Source: an uncultured Rhodospirillaceae bacterium
GTDB lineage: Bacteria > Pseudomonadota > Alphaproteobacteria > Rhodospirillales > UBA2165
Assembly (NCBI GenBank): GCA_913020445.1
Contig: CAJWAR010000027.1
Location: 1 to 53,762 of the forward strand
Length of the DNA: 53,762 nucleotides
Reading direction: 5' to 3'
Position 1 is the stretch's first letter; every line of letters begins with the position of its first letter. Positions 51,705-53,762 of the stretch are shown here, piece after piece. The notes under the pieces were generated by a model, which worked only from the letters and a program-made list of their open reading frames with translations, did not search any database and had not been told where the DNA came from. Made by a program: the position numbers and the translations under genes.

Positions 51705-53456
51705 TAGCCTTCCGGCACTCCCGCCTTGCGCAGGCCATCAATTAGACGGTTCTGGTCGTCATCAAAAATAAATACTCGACTACGCTCTGCCGTTTTTAGT
51801 GAATAATTAGGCATGTTGGATTGTATCTGGTCCACCGCTTGATGGGCTTTCTCAATTTCGTCTAAAAGACCAAAGCTCGCTGCCTTCAACAAAAGGGGGT
51901 ACATGTGCCCGGGACAGGGGAGAGAGGCGCTAGTCGCCCATTTTTCGGCTTCCGCGAAGTTTGCCAACTGAAAATTGGCAAAGGCGTAGTAGAGGTCAAA
52001 TTGTTCACGCCAGATGTCACGAGGGCTGAGCCGGATTGCTTGATCAATTTCTGATATTCCCTTGTCTCCTTGTCCGTTAAACGCATGCGCGATACCTAGC
52101 AGTGCGCGGGCGTAGGCAAAATTGGGACTGATGTCCAAAGCCTTCCGGGCCGAACCAAGAGCGAGGTCGTTATCCAGGCTGGCGAAGCCAATAAAGACAC
52201 GCGCGATATAAGCCCAGGGTTCATTGACATCCAGTTGGATGGCGCGGCTAGACGTGGCTGAGGCCGTTTTTAAAGCAGCGCCCATGTCTTCCCATCCTTG
52301 AATGGCACGCCACACTGATATCCAAGCGCTATGCCCGTAGGCGCGGGCGTAGCTTGGATCAATTTCGATGGCTCGGTCGAGTAGGTTTGCAGCCGTCGCG
52401 CTACTTTCATCTGAAAATTCGCTGATCAACGACACCGCCTGGACAACATAGTCCCATGCATCTAGATGTTCCGGGTCTTTTGATTTTGACCGCTGCCATT
52501 CCGCCCGCGTCAGTTCAGGTTCGATTGTGCCGACCACGGTTCCCGTGATCTCGTCCTGAAGATCAAAAATGTCATCCAGATTTCGGTCATACTTTTCCGC
52601 CCATAAATGATTTCCTGTTTCGCCATCAATCAGCTGTGCAGAAATCCGAATCCGGTTACCAGATTTGCGAACGCTGCCTTCGAGCACATATCGGACCCCC
52701 AGTTCCTTGGCGACCGCCTGAACATCCACCGCCTGCCCCTTGTAGGTGAAAGTCGTGTTCCTGGCGATGACGAAGAACTGGTGAATACGGCTAAGCGCAG
52801 TGATAATGTCTTCAGTGATGCCGTCGGAGAAGTATTCTTGTTCCGGATCGCCCGACAAATTGTCAAAAGGAAGAACGGCGATGGAGGGTTTGTCGGAAAC
52901 GTTAGCGGGTTTGTCGGATAAGGTTGCGGATTTGGCGGCAATACCATCGAGCATTACGATATAGACCCGCACCGGCGTCGAAATATTCTTGACTTTTTGC
53001 TCACCCATATCCTCAAAATTTAGATTAAGCTTGTTGTGCACTTGATTATAAACCCCGCCTGAGACGCAAATACCGCCCGCGCCAGCGATCCCTTCCAAGC
53101 GCGCCGCGATGTTGACGCCATCGCCGTGGATGTCATTCAGTTCCTCGACGATGTCGCCAAGATTGCCCCATACGGAACAACATCCGCCGATCCTTGGGCG
53201 TGTTTTCTGCCCTCTCAGCCAACAATTTCTGCATGGCGATGGCACAGTTTACCGCATCGTTCACCGAGCCAAATTCGGCCAGAAAACCATCACCGGTATG
53301 TTTAACAATGTGGCCGGAATAGTCCTTGATATTGGGATCGATGATTTCGAGGCGCGCCGCCTGATTCCACGCAACGATCTCAAGACCGCCGTCAATAATG
53401 AAGGCAGCATCAGAGGAATGATTGATTAGATAATGCGAATCAACCAATGGAATCAC
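51704..53456 (-). pseudogene. Decayed PAS-like/class III adenylate cyclase/TolB-like/TPR protein
   Basis: Read from GTG at 53456, the first frame encodes a PAS-like start (about residues 9-33, AAFIIDGGLEIVAWNQ) that passes abruptly into the middle of a class III cyclase domain (EIIDPNIKDYSGHIVKHTGDGFLAEF). The part with the first metal-binding Asp is missing. After the RMG codons the frame breaks at about 53165: the expected continuation NLGDIVEELNDIHGDGVNIAARLEGIA lies in the next frame, which then stays open to 51704. That part holds the cyclase end, a TolB-like region (SIAVLPFDNLSGDPEQEYFSDGITEDIITALSR) and about six TPR-like units. The product cannot be an active cyclase. Repeats flank both ends. 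Confidence 0.82.
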
Positions 53457-53592
53457 CCAAAATTAAATATTCCTTACCTTCCGCCTAGCAGAAGTACGCT
53501 TTCTCGTCTTTGACCTTGATCAAAGAAATCCGCCATTTCTTAAATTCTCACTTGCCACGGTGGAATAGTACTAATTTCTCACGCAACCAGAT

Positions 53593-53619
53593 GGTCCGCT
53601 TTGGGGGGTAAAGTGGACC
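53593..53619. repeat. Hairpin repeat, imperfect copy (GGTCCGCTTT / AAAGTGGACC)
   Basis: GGTCCGCTTT (53593-53602) pairs with AAAGTGGACC (53610-53619), with one G-T wobble, around a 7-nt G-rich loop. It belongs to the same repeat family as the neighbouring perfect hairpin. Confidence 0.65.
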
Positions 53620-53640
53620 CATATTCATGGCACTTGAAAC

Positions 53641-53664
53641 GTCCGCTTTTAGCCAAAAGCGGAC
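53641..53664. repeat. Perfect hairpin repeat (GTCCGCTTTT-AGCC-AAAAGCGGAC)
   Basis: A perfect 10-bp stem with a 4-nt loop, 177 nt upstream of the remnant's start. Family copies on the other side of the pseudogene (51631-51704) share the core. The rest of the interval 53457-53685 shows no gene. Confidence 0.75.
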
Positions 53665-53685
53665 ATGCCAATTCAAATTGAGATT

Positions 53686-53762
53686 TTAATCAGGTTTAAA
53701 ATCATAGCGATTCTTGATTACGTTAATTCCACCATCGTGTTGCATAGCTGTGAACGCTTCAC
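53686..53762 (-). CDS. Possible C-terminal end of a minus-strand gene (partial)
   Basis: The last 77 nt contain an open minus-strand frame ending in TAA at 53686-53688. It encodes 24 residues (EAFTAMQHDGGINVIKNRYD, then FKPD). The composition looks like a real protein tail, and the pattern faintly recalls the end of zinc-type dehydrogenases. The rest lies beyond the window, so neither the family nor the reality of the gene can be settled. Confidence 0.4.
   Translation of the reverse strand, partial: EAFTAMQHDGGINVIKNRYDFKPD

Noticed and set aside
1..53762. tRNA, rRNA, CRISPR arrays, transposases, integrases
   Set aside because: Reading both strands showed no cloverleaf-like tRNA, no regularly spaced direct repeats and no recombinase or transposase motif.

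Overview
The window looks like a chromosomal stretch of an aerobic, heterotrophic alphaproteobacterium of roughly 50% GC, probably marine or Rhodospirillales-like. This is inferred from the protein style, the mix of TRAP, TAXI and dipeptide-type ABC transporters, the GntR/TetR/Lrp regulators, and the density of aromatic and CoA-thioester catabolic enzymes. No rRNA, tRNA, CRISPR array, phage module or intact transposase was seen. Coding density is high, with many convergent pairs and short overlaps.

Layout. 1-4401: tail of a peptide-type substrate-binding protein, a LigB-family extradiol dioxygenase with a SnoaL-like partner, an LDH2-family oxidoreductase and an Amidohydro_2 protein. 4678-11161: a second substrate-binding protein, convergent with a five-gene minus-strand operon: an 8-cysteine reductive-dehalogenase-like Fe-S protein followed by the permeases and ATPases of a dipeptide/nickel-type ABC transporter. 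11330-15811: a GntR regulator followed by a LigJ-like hydratase, two RraA-fold proteins and a phthalate-dioxygenase-type Rieske oxygenase. 15819-20471 (minus): an exported orthocaspase, a lectin-fold protein, an Fe-alcohol dehydrogenase, a LigK-like aldolase and an Lrp regulator. 20606-24698: an AceE-like E1, then 3-hydroxyanthranilate dioxygenase and ACMSD. 24701-31573: two TetR-controlled modules, one acyl-CoA dehydrogenase/CoA-ligase/decarboxylase-like and one VOC/YCII/VOC, each with a visible palindromic operator candidate. 31601-33672: two tandem paralogous small proteins with duplicated leaders, and a glycerate kinase. 33669-45651: an unusual TRAP binding protein, an AsnB-like amidotransferase, thiolase, GMC oxidoreductase, flavin monooxygenase, a cysteine-less Asp/Glu-racemase homologue, an acyl-CoA dehydrogenase and a TAXI-TRAP pair. 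45975-51405: class III CoA transferase, HMG-CoA lyase, a cysteine-containing Asp/Glu-racemase homologue, an isochorismatase-fold amidase and an acyl-CoA synthetase. 51631-53664: a decayed PAS/adenylate-cyclase/TPR gene bracketed by a family of GTCCGCTTTT hairpin repeats.

How the genes may work together. A LigB-family dioxygenase, a LigJ-like hydratase and a LigK-like aldolase are the three enzyme types needed to take a gallate- or methylgallate-like ring to pyruvate and oxaloacetate. The Rieske oxygenase could supply such a ring. 3-Hydroxyanthranilate dioxygenase with ACMSD forms a second ring-opening entry. Acyl-CoA dehydrogenases, CoA ligases, thiolase, CoA transferase and HMG-CoA lyase handle carboxylic acids downstream. 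Substrate assignments are inferences; the families are much more secure.

The items most worth following up are the reductive-dehalogenase-like protein heading an ABC operon, the tandem small-protein duplication with a conserved leader, the pair of Asp/Glu-racemase homologues with and without their cysteines, the phased TetR operators, and the rearranged cyclase pseudogene inside a repeat family.
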